The notes: a model not told the origin generated them from the letters alone. Shown: positions 16,527 to 26,594, numbered from the stretch's first letter. The stretch is 64,000 bases of DNA from Proteiniborus sp. MB09-C3 (GCF_030263895.1 NZ_CP127161.1:62001-126000); one strand, 5' to 3'. Numbers and translations: made by a program.

Positions 16527-17888
16527 CTATTCCCACATTTTATTTCTAATACTATTTATAAATTCATCATTAGTCTTTGTCAGCACTAACTGTTTTATTA
16601 GTGTTTCTGTAACCTCTGATACAGGAGCATTGCTTAATGCCTTTCTTATTCCCCATATTGTCTCAAGTTCTTTTTGATTCATAAGTAAATCTTCTCTTCT
16701 AGTACCAGATTTGTTTATATCTATGGCAGGGAATACTCTCTTTTCTGAAAGCTTTCTGTCTAGATGGATTTCCATGTTTCCTGTTCCCTTGAATTCTTCA
16801 AATATTACATCGTCCATTCTACTGCCTGTCTCTACAAGAGCCGTAGCAAGTATTGTAAGGCTTCCACCCTCTTCTATATTTCTTGCCGCACCAAAAAACC
16901 TTTTAGGTTTATGTAGTGCACCTGGATCCAATCCTCCTGATAATGTTCTCCCAGTTGGTGGTATTGTAAGATTATAGGCTCTAGCAAGTCTTGTAATACT
17001 ATCTAAAAGTATGACTACATCCTTACCGTGCTCCACTAGTCTCTTTGCTCTTTCAAGGACAATTTCTGCGACCTTTACGTGATTTCCAGGCAATTCATCA
17101 AATGTAGAATATACCACATCACCTTTTACAGATCTTTTCATATCTGTGACCTCTTCTGGTCTTTCATCTATCAATAATATTATTATTTCGATTTCAGGGT
17201 GATTTTGCACAATTCCATTGGCGATTTTCTTAAGAAAAGTAGTTTTACCTGCTTTAGGGGGGGCTACTATCATTCCTCTTTGCCCTTTTCCTATAGGTGC
17301 TATTAAATCTAATAATCTTGTCGATAGCTCGCTGTGGTTTGTTTCAAGTGATATTCTCCTATTGGGAAAAATGGGAGTCAATGTCTCAAAGTCTGGCCTT
17401 TTAGTGGCTGTTTCTGGATTTTCTCCATTCACTGCTTTTACGTATAATAAAGCCCTGTATCTTTCTCCTGATTTTGGCGGCCTGGTAATACCAAATATCT
17501 TGTCTCCAGTTCCTAAATTAAACCTTCTTATCTGAGAAGGAGATACATATATATCATCATCTCCAGATAAATAATTTTGTGAACGCAAAAAACCATAGCC
17601 ATCTGTATGAAGCTCTAGTATTCCCTCAGCTTCAGCAGATTCTCCATTTTGTACATATGCATGTATTTTTTCATGTGGTCTTTTTGCAATTGTCTCAGTT
17701 AATGTATAGCCATTATTTTCTTCTACGCTTACTGGCTTCAAAGTCTGAGACTCTTCCTTCATAGAATTCTGTAAAATAATATCTATTAGCTCGTCTTTTT
17801 TGTATTTTGTAATACTTTTAATTTCCAGATTTTTAGCTATCTGGCGAAGTTCATCTAACTTCTTTTTCTGTAAATCATTGGGATTCAA
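16527..17888 (-). CDS. rho: Transcription termination factor Rho
   Basis: RNA-dependent helicase that ends transcription. 453 residues: an N-terminal SAP-like domain (about 5-45), the OSB RNA-binding fold with [16 protein letters not shown] and [16 protein letters not shown], then the RecA-type ATPase with Walker [25 protein letters not shown] as Walker B and the Q/R-loop region [20 protein letters not shown]-like sequence ([13 protein letters not shown] here). A frame from 17969 adds 27 unrelated residues; the TTG at 17888 has GGAGGTG five bases before it. The insertion (residues 50-75) between domains is short and Glu-rich. Confidence 0.95.
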   Translation of the reverse strand: MNPNDLQKKKLDELRQIAKNLEIKSITKYKKDELIDIILQNSMKEESQTLKPVSVEENNGYTLTETIAKRPHEKIHAYVQNGESAEAEGILELHTDGYGFLRSQNYLSGDDDIYVSPSQIRRFNLGTGDKIFGITRPPKSGERYRALLYVKAVNGENPETATKRPDFETLTPIFPNRRISLETNHSELSTRLLDLIAPIGKGQRGMIVAPPKAGKTTFLKKIANGIVQNHPEIEIIILLIDERPEEVTDMKRSVKGDVVYSTFDELPGNHVKVAEIVLERAKRLVEHGKDVVILLDSITRLARAYNLTIPPTGRTLSGGLDPGALHKPKRFFGAARNIEEGGSLTILATALVETGSRMDDVIFEEFKGTGNMEIHLDRKLSEKRVFPAIDINKSGTRREDLLMNQKELETIWGIRKALSNAPVSEVTETLIKQLVLTKTNDEFINSIRNKMWE

Positions 17889-18060
17889 ACTTACACCTCC
17901 AAAAAACATTAAATATATATAATTAATTTCCATACTATTGTCATAATATATGGGAAAATTAAGACTCAAGATAACAATTGAATATTCGCAGGAAAAGCAA
18001 AGAGAAGTGTATTAAATTTATATTAATAGTATCATTATATAGGATTATAGTCAACTTTTT

Positions 18061-18096
18061 GAAAAATAAACAATAAAATGCCCAATAAAGGGCATC
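18061..18096 (-). terminator. Terminator of glpX
   Basis: ATGCCC-AATAAA-GGGCAT stem (18078-18095) beginning four bases after the glpX stop; the minus strand continues TTATTGTTTATTTTTC. Confidence 0.75.
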
Positions 18097-18099
18097 TTA

Positions 18100-19071
18100 T
18101 TATTTCGCATATTCAGGCTTTTTATCTAGTCTATGAATAGTATCAATAAATCTAACAGTTCCAGTTTCTGATCTTGCTACCATTGAATGAGTCTTAGCCA
18201 CATTGTTTTGATGGTAGACTACGCCTCTTAGCAGCTCGCCATCTGAAATACCTGTAGCTGCAAAAAACACTTCGTTTCCTTTAACTAAGTCGTCCATAGT
18301 AAGTACTTTATTTATATCTTCTACGCCCATTTTAATACATCTTTGTCTTTCCTCATCATTCATTGGATATAGCTTCCCTTGGAACTCTCCGCCCATGCAT
18401 TTTAATGCTGCTGCTGCAATTACTCCTTCCGGTGCTCCACCTATTCCTAAAAGTATATCAACTCCCGCATGTTCAAAGCAAGTAGCCATAGCTGCTGCCA
18501 CGTCTCCATCCGTAAATAGCTTTATTCTAGCTCCTGCTTTTCTTACCTTATCTATAAGCTCAGCATGTCTTGGTCTATCTATTATTGTAACAGTTAAATC
18601 AGATATGTCCTTGTTCAAAGCCTTAGCCACTGCTATTAGATTTTCTTCTACAGGTGCTTCTATGTCAATTTTACCTGCTGCCTTTGGCCCTACAGCTATT
18701 TTATCCATATACATGTCTGGTGCATGAAGTAAACAGCCTCTTGGAGCCATAGCCACTACTGCAATAGCATTTGGTAATCCCTTTGCCACTGCTGTAGTTC
18801 CATCTACTGGATCCACTGCAATATCTACCTTTAGGCTATTATTTATACATCTGCCGATTTGCTCTCCTATATAAAGCATAGGAGCCTCATCCATTTCTCC
18901 TTCGCCAATAACTACAATACCGTCGATATTAAGAGTATCAAACATCTTCCTCATACCGTCTACTGCAGCTTGGTCTGCTGCGTTTTTATCTCCTCTACCT
19001 AAGTACCTTGCGCTGGATAATGCAGCCGCTTCTGTAACCCTTACTAAATTCAAAGCCAGATTTCTGTCCAT
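18100..19071 (-). CDS. glpX: Class II fructose-1,6-bisphosphatase
   Basis: Dephosphorylates fructose 1,6-bisphosphate in gluconeogenesis. 323 residues with the GlpX signatures [17 protein letters not shown] (25-41), [16 protein letters not shown] (55-70) and [16 protein letters not shown], which carry the metal-binding acidic residues. The neighbours fsa and fba also handle sugar phosphates, but the LacI/ABC insertion now separates them. Its leader contains two tandem GAATACTAA repeats that might be an operator. Confidence 0.95.
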   Translation of the reverse strand: MDRNLALNLVRVTEAAALSSARYLGRGDKNAADQAAVDGMRKMFDTLNIDGIVVIGEGEMDEAPMLYIGEQIGRCINNSLKVDIAVDPVDGTTAVAKGLPNAIAVVAMAPRGCLLHAPDMYMDKIAVGPKAAGKIDIEAPVEENLIAVAKALNKDISDLTVTIIDRPRHAELIDKVRKAGARIKLFTDGDVAAAMATCFEHAGVDILLGIGGAPEGVIAAAALKCMGGEFQGKLYPMNDEERQRCIKMGVEDINKVLTMDDLVKGNEVFFAATGISDGELLRGVVYHQNNVAKTHSMVARSETGTVRFIDTIHRLDKKPEYAK

Positions 19072-19090
19072 ATAATTAACCCTCCTAGGT

Positions 19091-19147
19091 TTAGTATTCC
19101 TTAGTATTCATATAAATAGTATATTCTATTTAATATTTATTTGTCAA
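19091..19147 (-). promoter_or_regulatory. glpX promoter and tandem repeat in the leader
   Basis: TTGACA (19142-19147) and TATACT (19118-19123) are 18 bases apart on the minus strand. Downstream, GAATACTAAGGAATACTAA (19091-19109) is a direct repeat of a 9-base word one base apart; a further GAATACTTA-like word lies at about 19170. A regulator site is possible but not identified. Confidence 0.5.
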
Positions 19148-19197
19148 AAGTATATCATATAAATTATTAAAATGACTAAGAATACTTATTTTATTTT

Positions 19198-20502
19198 TTA
19201 TAAGCTCCTAGCAGCAGACATTACTCTGTTTTTTATATTTTTAAATTCATTAGTCAAAATACTGTAATCTTGAGTAAGTAAAGCCTTATCCTTTACAATG
19301 ACTTTTCCATTAACTATAACTGTGGAGACATTGCTGGCATTGGCTGAATACACTAATACTGAATAATAATCATAGATGGGCTGCATATTTATGGATTTAG
19401 TTTCAACTATTACCAAGTCTGCTTTTTTTCCTATTTCTATTGAGCCGATTTTACTATCTAAATTTAAAGCTCTTGCTCCACCTAATGTAGCCATTTCCAC
19501 TATTTGATCTGCTGAAAAAATTGTTCTGTCATTGTTCACTAGCTTATGTATTTTTGCAACTAATCCCATCTGAGTAAATATATCTAAAGTATTGCCACTC
19601 ATAGGTCCGTCTGTACCTAATCCAAGCTTCAAATTCATATTATACATCTTATATGCAGGTGCAACACCATGTGCTCCTTTAGCATTAGCACCAATATTAT
19701 GTGAAATACCTACTTCTTTTTCCTTTAATATTCTTAAATCTTCATTATTTACGTATATAAGATGTGCACCAACCATTCTAGAGTTTAAGACTCCTATTTT
19801 ATCTAAATATTGCACAGGAGTTAAATTATACTCCTTCATATACTTTTCACTTTCATAAGTCATTTCTGCTATGTGCATCAATATAGGAACATCTTTGCTC
19901 TCAGCAAGGTTAAGGGCTTTTTGCAGGTGCTCAGTATCATTAGTATATGGTGCATGAGGTGCAACAGAAGGAATAATCAATTCATCCTCCTTCCACTTGT
20001 CAATGAACCACTGGCAATAATCCAATCCCTCATAGGCTTTGTCTGCATCAGGAGCTACGAAGTCCACTATGGTTTCTCCCAGTACTCCTCTTAGACCAAC
20101 CTCTTTAGTTGATTTTGCTACTTCATCCTCATAGTAGTACATATCAGCAAAGGTAGTCACTCCTGATAAGGCCATTTCACAGATACCGTATTTGGACCCT
20201 AGAGAAACTAATTCTTTGTCTACCAGCATTTTCTCTAAAGGAAATAAATATCTCTTTAATCTGTCAGCAACATCATCTCCAAGACTTCTAAAAGCTGTCA
20301 TGGCACAGTGAGTATGTGCATTTACAAAGCCTGGAACCAGTATACCTTCTTCTCCATCTATGATTTCATGGTCAGGGTATTTGCTCAATAATTCGTTTCC
20401 ACCAATATCTACAATAACATCATTATCAATAACAACTACACCGTTTTCAATTATATCCTTATTAGAGTTCATAGTTAAAACAATTACATTTTTTATCAGC
20501 AT
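19198..20502 (-). CDS. Amidohydrolase, S-adenosylhomocysteine/MTA or related deaminase family
   Basis: 434-residue metal-dependent hydrolase of the MtaD/chlorohydrolase group. Metal ligands are in PGFVNAHTHCAM (about 53-64), APHAPYTND, LMHIAE (His) and LGLGTDGPMSGN (Asp). Known relatives deaminate S-adenosylhomocysteine, methylthioadenosine or guanine-type bases. Next to a nucleoside hydrolase and ABC importer, a purine-derived substrate is plausible, though a terminator separates it from them. The frame could begin at 20529; I use the ATG at 20502, which gives the family-like MLIKNVIVLTMNSNK, although GGGAGG is 12 bases upstream. Confidence 0.82.
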   Translation of the reverse strand: MLIKNVIVLTMNSNKDIIENGVVVIDNDVIVDIGGNELLSKYPDHEIIDGEEGILVPGFVNAHTHCAMTAFRSLGDDVADRLKRYLFPLEKMLVDKELVSLGSKYGICEMALSGVTTFADMYYYEDEVAKSTKEVGLRGVLGETIVDFVAPDADKAYEGLDYCQWFIDKWKEDELIIPSVAPHAPYTNDTEHLQKALNLAESKDVPILMHIAEMTYESEKYMKEYNLTPVQYLDKIGVLNSRMVGAHLIYVNNEDLRILKEKEVGISHNIGANAKGAHGVAPAYKMYNMNLKLGLGTDGPMSGNTLDIFTQMGLVAKIHKLVNNDRTIFSADQIVEMATLGGARALNLDSKIGSIEIGKKADLVIVETKSINMQPIYDYYSVLVYSANASNVSTVIVNGKVIVKDKALLTQDYSILTNEFKNIKNRVMSAARSL

Positions 20503-20583
20503 ATCACTTATTCGCCTCCCTAGCATCAATTTTATTATGCTTTTAATAGTAAAGAATTTTCCCTAGACTAAAATATATTATAC

Positions 20584-20620
20584 AAGATAAGCACCTAGAT
20601 TTTCCTAGGTGCTTATCTTT
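20584..20620 (-). terminator. Terminator of the ABC transporter operon
   Basis: AAGATAAGCACCTAG and CCTAGGTGCTTATCTT form a long hairpin (20584-20619) after the binding-protein gene. T-tracts are short on both sides. Confidence 0.7.
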
Positions 20621-20628
20621 ATTGCTTA

Positions 20629-21720
20629 TTAATTGCCACTTGTTATTTCCTTATTCCATCTTTCTATCCATTCGCTATTAACGCTGTTAATGTAATCCCA
20701 GTCTGCTAATATCAATTTATCTATTACATCAGCACCATATGTCAATCCTTCAGCTTCTTCTTCTGTAAGTACTACATTTTTATTAGCTGGTGAATCTACT
20801 TTATCAATCGCATTAGCTTTCTGAACTTCTTCACTTAGAATCCAATCTATAAACTTTTCAGCTAATTCTTTGTTTTTAGTGCCTTTTACTATATTGATTG
20901 TATTTACTACAGCATAAGCACCTTCCTTAGGATCTACCCATTTTGCTGTAGGAACTGCTTCTTTAACTTGGCCAAATGAGAAGTCTTGTCCAGCAACTAC
21001 AGATACTTCACCTTGGCTGAACATGTTTACGACCTCAGATGATTTAGAATAAATCTTTACTATATTATTGTCTAAAGCTTTAATCTTGCCAAAAATTGCA
21101 TCTGTGTCTTTTTTAACATCAAGACCTTCTACATCAGCTACTATGAAAGGCATGAAAGGTCCAGCCGTTGTTGTGATATCTGGAACTGTTATCTGTTTAG
21201 CTAGAGATTCATCCCAAAGGTCAGCCCATGATTCAATTGGCTTACTTACTTTAGCTTCATCATACATGATTCCATATCTTCCTACAGTATATGCAGGACC
21301 ATAATCTTCACCAAATGGTGCCTTAGCAACATCATATAGATTTTCTATATTTGGTATATTTGAACGGTCAATCTTTTCAAATAATCCTTCTGATATTGCT
21401 TGGATTGCAAAGCCTTCTGCTATTTGAATAATATCCACATTGCTGCTGCCTAGTCTTAGTTTGTTAAGTCTGTCAGCATTGTTGCCTACTTCTAATACAA
21501 TCTTTACATTATTAGCCTTTTCAAATGGTTCATAGATATTCTTTCTTAATAAATCTTCATTAAATCCCCAAGTTGAAATAACTAATTCTGTAGGTTTACC
21601 TGAGTTCCCTTGTTCTGAGTTGTCACCATTAGGTTTATTGTCATCTGCTGCAGGTGAACATGCCACCATAAACATTGACAATGCTATTAATAGTACTAAT
21701 AATAAGCTAATCTTCTTCAT
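20629..21720 (-). CDS. ABC transporter substrate-binding lipoprotein (PotD-like)
   Basis: 363 residues. A lipobox (FMVAC, Cys 21) follows the signal peptide, then a Ser/Asn-rich linker and a type II periplasmic-binding fold starting TELVISTWGFNEDLL. Typical PotD/spermidine-type elements are seen: VGRYGIMYDEAKV and ETW-like SWADLWDE. It closes the operon with the two permeases and ATPase. The presence of a nucleoside hydrolase in the same operon argues that the ligand may not be a polyamine; the sequence alone does not decide it. Confidence 0.85.
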   Translation of the reverse strand: MKKISLLLVLLIALSMFMVACSPAADDNKPNGDNSEQGNSGKPTELVISTWGFNEDLLRKNIYEPFEKANNVKIVLEVGNNADRLNKLRLGSSNVDIIQIAEGFAIQAISEGLFEKIDRSNIPNIENLYDVAKAPFGEDYGPAYTVGRYGIMYDEAKVSKPIESWADLWDESLAKQITVPDITTTAGPFMPFIVADVEGLDVKKDTDAIFGKIKALDNNIVKIYSKSSEVVNMFSQGEVSVVAGQDFSFGQVKEAVPTAKWVDPKEGAYAVVNTINIVKGTKNKELAEKFIDWILSEEVQKANAIDKVDSPANKNVVLTEEEAEGLTYGADVIDKLILADWDYINSVNSEWIERWNKEITSGN

Positions 21721-21753
21721 TTGATAATCCTCCTCATAGATTAATAATTTATT

Positions 21754-22815
21754 TTATTTTACTAAAATAATCTTATCTTTAGGGAAGTAGACACTTACTT
21801 TATCGCCTACTTCAAAGGTCTCTAGAGCCTCGTGGTTTACAAGGAAGGTTCCAAGCTCTGTCTCTACCTCGTATTGATAATCCCTTCCCAGAAATGTTCT
21901 AACTAGTATCTTTCCATTTATCATGTTAGTACTTTCATTGGAGTTTATACTGCTAATTATTAAATCATCTGGCCTTATAACTCCTTTAGAAGGTTCTATA
22001 CTATCATACATATCTAAATTATCTACAATAAAGCTAGTATCATTATTGGCTTTTAGCTCTAAGGATTTGTCCTTTTTAGAAATCAGCTTTAAATCGACAA
22101 AGTTCTCAAAGCCAACAAATCTTGCTACGAATTCACTTGTTGGATACTTGTAAATCGTTGATGGCTCATCCATCTGCTCAATAACACCATTGTTCATGAT
22201 GGCAACACTATCTGAAATAGAGAAACACTCTTCCTGATCATGAGTTACATATACAGTTGTAATACCTAGCTCCTGCTGTATTTTTCTTATTTCAACCCTC
22301 ATTTTCACTCTCAATTTGGCATCTAGATTACTTAAGGGCTCATCCAACAATAACAGGTCGGGCTTAATTACTAAAGCTCTTGCCAAAGCAACTCTTTGCC
22401 TTTGACCACCTGATAGCTCTGCTGGAAATCTCTTTTCAAGAGGAAGTAAATCTACGATTTCGAGTATTTCTAAAACTCTTTTTCTCGTTTCAGACTTGCC
22501 AACCTTTCTAAGATTCAATCCAAAAGCTACATTGTCATATACACTTAGGTGTGGAAATAATGCATAGCTCTGAAAAACAAATCCGAAATTTCTCTTATGA
22601 ACAGGAATATTAGAATAATCTTTGCCATCAAAGATAAATTTTCCACCTTGCGAATCTAAGAAACCTGCAATCAATCTTAATGTAGTAGTCTTACCACAGC
22701 CACTAGGTCCTAATAAAGACACAAGCTGACCTTTTTCTACCTTTAAGTCTAAATCTTTTAAAATAACATTGTTACCATAAGCAACAGTTATTTTTTCTAA
22801 GTTAATCAGTGACAT
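21754..22815 (-). CDS. ABC transporter ATPase (PotA-like, with TOBE domain)
   Basis: 353 residues: ATPase core with Walker A GPSGCGKTT (36-44), signature LSGGQRQR, Walker B LLLDEPLSNLDAKLR and the H-loop THDQEE, then a TOBE regulatory domain (about 285-350) containing VIRPDDL. This matches ATPases of the spermidine/putrescine/Fe group. AGGAGGG is seven bases before the ATG. It energises the two permeases encoded just upstream. Confidence 0.9.
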   Translation of the reverse strand: MSLINLEKITVAYGNNVILKDLDLKVEKGQLVSLLGPSGCGKTTTLRLIAGFLDSQGGKFIFDGKDYSNIPVHKRNFGFVFQSYALFPHLSVYDNVAFGLNLRKVGKSETRKRVLEILEIVDLLPLEKRFPAELSGGQRQRVALARALVIKPDLLLLDEPLSNLDAKLRVKMRVEIRKIQQELGITTVYVTHDQEECFSISDSVAIMNNGVIEQMDEPSTIYKYPTSEFVARFVGFENFVDLKLISKKDKSLELKANNDTSFIVDNLDMYDSIEPSKGVIRPDDLIISSINSNESTNMINGKILVRTFLGRDYQYEVETELGTFLVNHEALETFEVGDKVSVYFPKDKIILVK

Positions 22816-22843
22816 CTGCTACCCTCCTATAATCTACTTGAGC

Positions 22844-23629
22844 CTATTTGGCAAAATACGCTAAACCCAGAGTTTTTTCAATAATAAACATCAATAAGGC
22901 TGTCATTGCCATGAGAATTACTGATAAAGCTGCAATTGTTGGATCAAAATTATATTCCACATGAATGAGCATCTGTATAGGTAAAGTGCTAATACCTGGT
23001 CCTGTTAAAAATAGCGATATCGGAACATTATTAAACGAGTTAATAAAAGCAAGAATAAATGCTGCAATCACACCAGACCTAATATTAGGCAATACAACAG
23101 TAAAAAAGGTCTTTATCTTATTAGCTCCTAAGCTCATGGAAGCCTCTTCTATAGAGTAATCAAAGCTGCTCAAGCTAGAAGATATAACTCTAATGATATA
23201 GGGCATTATAATAATCACATGTCCAATCAATAAGCTTGTGTAAACAGGTAGCTTACTATAAATAACTAGATATTTCAGCAGTGAAAACCCTAAGACTATT
23301 CCTGGTATTAATACAGGTGATAGAAATATACTATTAAAGAAGTTCTTTCCTTTAAAATTATATCTGCTAAGTGCATAGGCTGCAGGAATTCCCATTATTA
23401 AAGCTATGATAGTGCCAATAATAGATAACTGCATACTAATCAAAAAGGTCTTTCTAAACATCTCTATTTTAAATATATTCGCCATCCACTTTAATGAAAA
23501 GCCTTTTGGTGGAAATATCAAAGATTTATCAGGGCCAAAAGATGTTGCAAATATAATAACTAAAGGTGCTAGCAAAAAGAAATATACTAAGAAAGCAAAT
23601 ACTCTTAATCCTGTACTTTTTTTATTCAT
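22844..23629 (-). CDS. ABC transporter permease (PotC-like)
   Basis: 261 residues, about six helices, with the permease coupling loop EEASMSLGANKIKTFFTVVLP near 170-190. Together with the next gene upstream it forms the membrane channel. The frame allows a start at 23638, which would overlap the preceding permease by four bases; GGGGGTG six bases before the ATG at 23629 fits better. It is of the short permease type found second in pot-like operons. Confidence 0.87.
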   Translation of the reverse strand: MNKKSTGLRVFAFLVYFFLLAPLVIIFATSFGPDKSLIFPPKGFSLKWMANIFKIEMFRKTFLISMQLSIIGTIIALIMGIPAAYALSRYNFKGKNFFNSIFLSPVLIPGIVLGFSLLKYLVIYSKLPVYTSLLIGHVIIIMPYIIRVISSSLSSFDYSIEEASMSLGANKIKTFFTVVLPNIRSGVIAAFILAFINSFNNVPISLFLTGPGISTLPIQMLIHVEYNFDPTIAALSVILMAMTALLMFIIEKTLGLAYFAK

Positions 23630-23634
23630 TGACA

Positions 23635-24459
23635 TCACCCCCTAGAGTTTAATTTCCTTGCAAAGGAATTGATTATGCCACTAACTAAAATTGTGACTAC
23701 AATCATGACAGTTGCCACAACTGCTGCAGTATCCCAATTAAATAGTGTCATAGCATTTTGATATATAACCGTTGCTAATACTCTTGATTTTGTACCACCT
23801 AACAGCTGAGGTGTAGTATAGGCTGTTAAGCTTCCTGTAAATACTAGCACGCTTCCTACTATTAATCCTGGTACACTCAACGGGAAAATCACCTTCATAA
23901 AGGCTTTAAATCTTGTTGCGCCTAAGCTTTCAGCAGCCATTACTAAATCTTTATCTATATTTTCTAGTACTCCTACTAAAGATAAAATCATAAGGGGCAT
24001 AAATAGATATACAAATCCTACAACAATTGAAAACTCGTTATAGAGTAAGGATAAAGGCTCCTTTATTATACCTATCTTAGTGAGAACATTATTTACTATA
24101 CCATACTTCCCTAGGATAACCATCCAGCTAAAGGATCTGACTACAGGGCTAGTTAGCATAGGAAATACAGCTAGAGCAATATATAGTCCTCTTCTATTGA
24201 TGCTGGTCTTGCTAATATAATAGGCAGTTGGAAATCCTAAAGCTGCCGCAACTAAAGTCGATATCAACGATAGCTTTAAGGTTCTAAGTAAAATAGTAGT
24301 ATAGTAGCTATCTGTAAAGAAATCAATATATCTGCTTAATGTAATGCCTCCTTCACTAGTGAATGAGCCTGAAATCAACATAATGAGCGGAAATACTGCA
24401 AATATAAGCAGAAATAAAAAGCCCGGGGCTAAAAGTAAATAAAATGAATGTTTTTTCAC
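23635..24459 (-). CDS. ABC transporter permease (PotB-like)
   Basis: 274 residues, about six membrane helices, starting with a strongly hydrophobic segment (LLLAPGFLFLLIFAVFPLIM) as in PotB. The coupling loop reads MAAESLGATRFKAFMKVIFP. The start is a GTG at 24459, with AAAGGAGAGG upstream. It follows the nucleoside hydrolase by about 40 bases. Confidence 0.87.
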   Translation of the reverse strand: MKKHSFYLLLAPGFLFLLIFAVFPLIMLISGSFTSEGGITLSRYIDFFTDSYYTTILLRTLKLSLISTLVAAALGFPTAYYISKTSINRRGLYIALAVFPMLTSPVVRSFSWMVILGKYGIVNNVLTKIGIIKEPLSLLYNEFSIVVGFVYLFMPLMILSLVGVLENIDKDLVMAAESLGATRFKAFMKVIFPLSVPGLIVGSVLVFTGSLTAYTTPQLLGGTKSRVLATVIYQNAMTLFNWDTAAVVATVMIVVTILVSGIINSFARKLNSRG

Positions 24460-24501
24460 TTACACCATCCTCTCCTTTAAGTTAACTAGAACATATTCAA
24501 A

Positions 24502-25425
24502 TTACTTCATAATGCTTTGCAGAAACATACCCATGAATTTATCCCTATTTAGTTCTAAAGCTACTTTAGCATTTGGTTTTTTCCCATATTTATTATTAAA
24601 ATCACAGACACTCTGTCCATCACACAATCTACTGGAATATTCCACATCTACAAAATAGTCCTTCATACCGACTATATCTTCATCTATAGCCACAGCAACA
24701 GCAAGCGGATCATGAAGCAAGCATCTTCTAATAGGTTTTCCTGAAGAAACTCTATCTATGTAATGCTTTGTAATGCTCATGACAAACTGAGTTAATGCTG
24801 AGTTGTTTTCAATTCTATCTAAATCTGATTCAAAAAGCTCTGCCTTTCTAGTTACATCCAATCCAATTAGTTTAATAGGCACTCCGCTATGAAGCACCTC
24901 ATAGGCACTTTCTGGATCAATATAAAAATTAAATTCAGCTACGGCACTTTCATTGCCAGGTCCATTTACTACTCCCCCCATTATATAGAGTTCTTTTACC
25001 TTACCCTTTATTTCTGGGGCTTTTTCAAAGGCCTTTGCTAGATTTGTAAGAGGTGCCAGCATTATCATAGATATTTCATTAGGATGACTATTGATTTCAT
25101 CTATAATAAAGTCAACAGCATGCTTAGAATTTTTTCCCTTAGTAACAGCTTCCTTCAATTGTCCAGCTAAGCCATTCTCTCCATGTATTGACCCCTTAAA
25201 GTAAATTCCTCTAGCCTTAGGCTCATTGCTGCCTTCATAGACCTCTATATCATGACGTTTTAGTAGATTTAATACCTTAAGCGTGTTCTCTGTTGCTAGC
25301 TCTACTGGGATATTGCCGCAAACAGTTGTAACACCTCTAATATTAAGCTTTTCACTATTAACAGCTAAAATCAAAGCAAGGGCATCATCTATACCTGTAT
25401 CTACATCAATTATGACTTGTTTCAA
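24502..25425 (-). CDS. Nucleoside hydrolase (IunH/RihA family)
   Basis: Cleaves ribonucleosides into base and ribose. 307 residues with the Ca2+-binding N-terminal signature DVDTGIDDALAL (8-19), GNIPVELATENTL (38 on), the MGGVVNGPGNESAVAEFNFY loop that binds ribose, and HDPLAVA (His about 238). All expected acidic ligands are present. A TTG start at 25425 follows the LacI-type gene by one base. Being the second gene of an ABC-importer operon, it probably acts on what the transporter brings in. Base preference is unknown. Confidence 0.9.
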   Translation of the reverse strand: MKQVIIDVDTGIDDALALILAVNSEKLNIRGVTTVCGNIPVELATENTLKVLNLLKRHDIEVYEGSNEPKARGIYFKGSIHGENGLAGQLKEAVTKGKNSKHAVDFIIDEINSHPNEISMIMLAPLTNLAKAFEKAPEIKGKVKELYIMGGVVNGPGNESAVAEFNFYIDPESAYEVLHSGVPIKLIGLDVTRKAELFESDLDRIENNSALTQFVMSITKHYIDRVSSGKPIRRCLLHDPLAVAVAIDEDIVGMKDYFVDVEYSSRLCDGQSVCDFNNKYGKKPNAKVALELNRDKFMGMFLQSIMK

Positions 25426-25426
25426 T

Positions 25427-26407
25427 TTAAGTACTCATCCTTTCAATTATCTTATGATTAAATACTCTTAATAAATCTGTTTCTCTTTTTTCTATCATAT
25501 CTATCAGCAGATTAACCGCTTCAAGTCCCATATCGTATATAGGCTGCTTAACAGTAGTTATGGGAGGATTAAAATAGCTGCTTATAAATATATCATCTAG
25601 TCCGATTATCTTAACATCCTTGGGAATATCTATGTTTTTTTCTTTTAATGCCTTAATAGCTCCAATAGCGATTAGATCGTTGCCACAACAAATACCATCA
25701 ACTTCACTATTTTCAATTAGCTTTAAGGCTCCAGCGTATCCAGCTTCTACAGAATAATCCTTAAGGTATACAATCTTTTCGTCATAGGGAATGTCATTTT
25801 CCTTTAATGCACTCATATAGCCCTCAAGACGAGAACGTGACAAAGAATTAACTGTATCTGAAGATATGAAGCCAATATTGGTACATCCCTTATTGAGCAA
25901 AAATGTGACTGCATCATAGGTACATTTTTCATTGTCTATTTTTATTCTGCCGACTGGTCTATTAGTTTTAATATCCCTATCAAGTAATACAATGGGAGCT
26001 ATGCAGTTTTCAAAGCTAGTATCACTGCTATTCTCTACGGCAGTTATGATAATACCATCTACTCTTTTTGATTGTAGTACCTGAAGATATTTTTTCTCCT
26101 TATCAGTACTGTTATCCGTATTACAAAGTATAAGTGAATAGCCTCGCTTGTCAGCAGAATCCTCTACTCCTTTAGCTAATTCACTAAAAAACAAATTCAT
26201 CACATCAGGTATTATCAGCCCTATAGTCTTTGTGTTGTTTATCTTAAGGCTTTTGGCTATGGCATTGGGAATATATCCCTCTCTCTCTACGATTTCCAGA
26301 ACCCTCTGCCGCGTAGATTCGCTTATAGCTTGGTCTTTTCCATTTAGTATTTTTGAAACAGTAGCAGTTGATACTCCTGCCATTCTAGCTATTCTATTAA
26401 TACCCAT
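25427..26407 (-). CDS. LacI-family transcriptional regulator
   Basis: 326 residues. The HTH is at the N-terminus (MGINRIARMAGVSTATVSKI, then LNGK), followed by the hinge and a periplasmic-binding-type sensor domain (SQTIGLIIPDV-like start: NTKTIGLIIPDVMNLFFSEL). AAAGGG six bases before the ATG at 26407 sets the start; a longer frame reaches 26425. It is the first gene of the nucleoside hydrolase/ABC operon and overlaps its own operator region, so autoregulation by a nucleoside or sugar ligand is likely. Confidence 0.9.
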   Translation of the reverse strand: MGINRIARMAGVSTATVSKILNGKDQAISESTRQRVLEIVEREGYIPNAIAKSLKINNTKTIGLIIPDVMNLFFSELAKGVEDSADKRGYSLILCNTDNSTDKEKKYLQVLQSKRVDGIIITAVENSSDTSFENCIAPIVLLDRDIKTNRPVGRIKIDNEKCTYDAVTFLLNKGCTNIGFISSDTVNSLSRSRLEGYMSALKENDIPYDEKIVYLKDYSVEAGYAGALKLIENSEVDGICCGNDLIAIGAIKALKEKNIDIPKDVKIIGLDDIFISSYFNPPITTVKQPIYDMGLEAVNLLIDMIEKRETDLLRVFNHKIIERMST

Positions 26408-26440
26408 ATCTGACCCTTTCCTCATTACATAATATACTAA

Positions 26441-26485
26441 GGTAAACGATTACCCTATTATATTATATCCAACTCAATAAATCAA
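26441..26485 (-). promoter_or_regulatory. Promoter and LacI-type operator of the nucleoside-uptake operon
   Basis: TTGATT (26480-26485) and TATAAT (26457-26462), 17 bases apart on the minus strand. Right at the expected start lies GGTAATCGTTTACC (26441-26454), a near-perfect palindrome with the central CG typical of LacI-family operators. A repressor bound here would block RNA polymerase. Confidence 0.75.
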
Positions 26486-26531
26486 TATCTATTTATTACA
26501 TTTATTTTTCCCCTTTATTTTTTCTGCTCAT

Positions 26532-26570
26532 GAAAAAAGAGAAAATCTCCCAAAGGGTTAATTTTCTCTT
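26532..26570 (-). terminator. Terminator of fsa
   Basis: AAGAGAAAAT and ATTTTCTCTT pair (26537-26570); the minus strand then reads TTTTTCATG. Confidence 0.75.
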
Positions 26571-26594
26571 ATCTCATCATAATATTTTTAGTTT

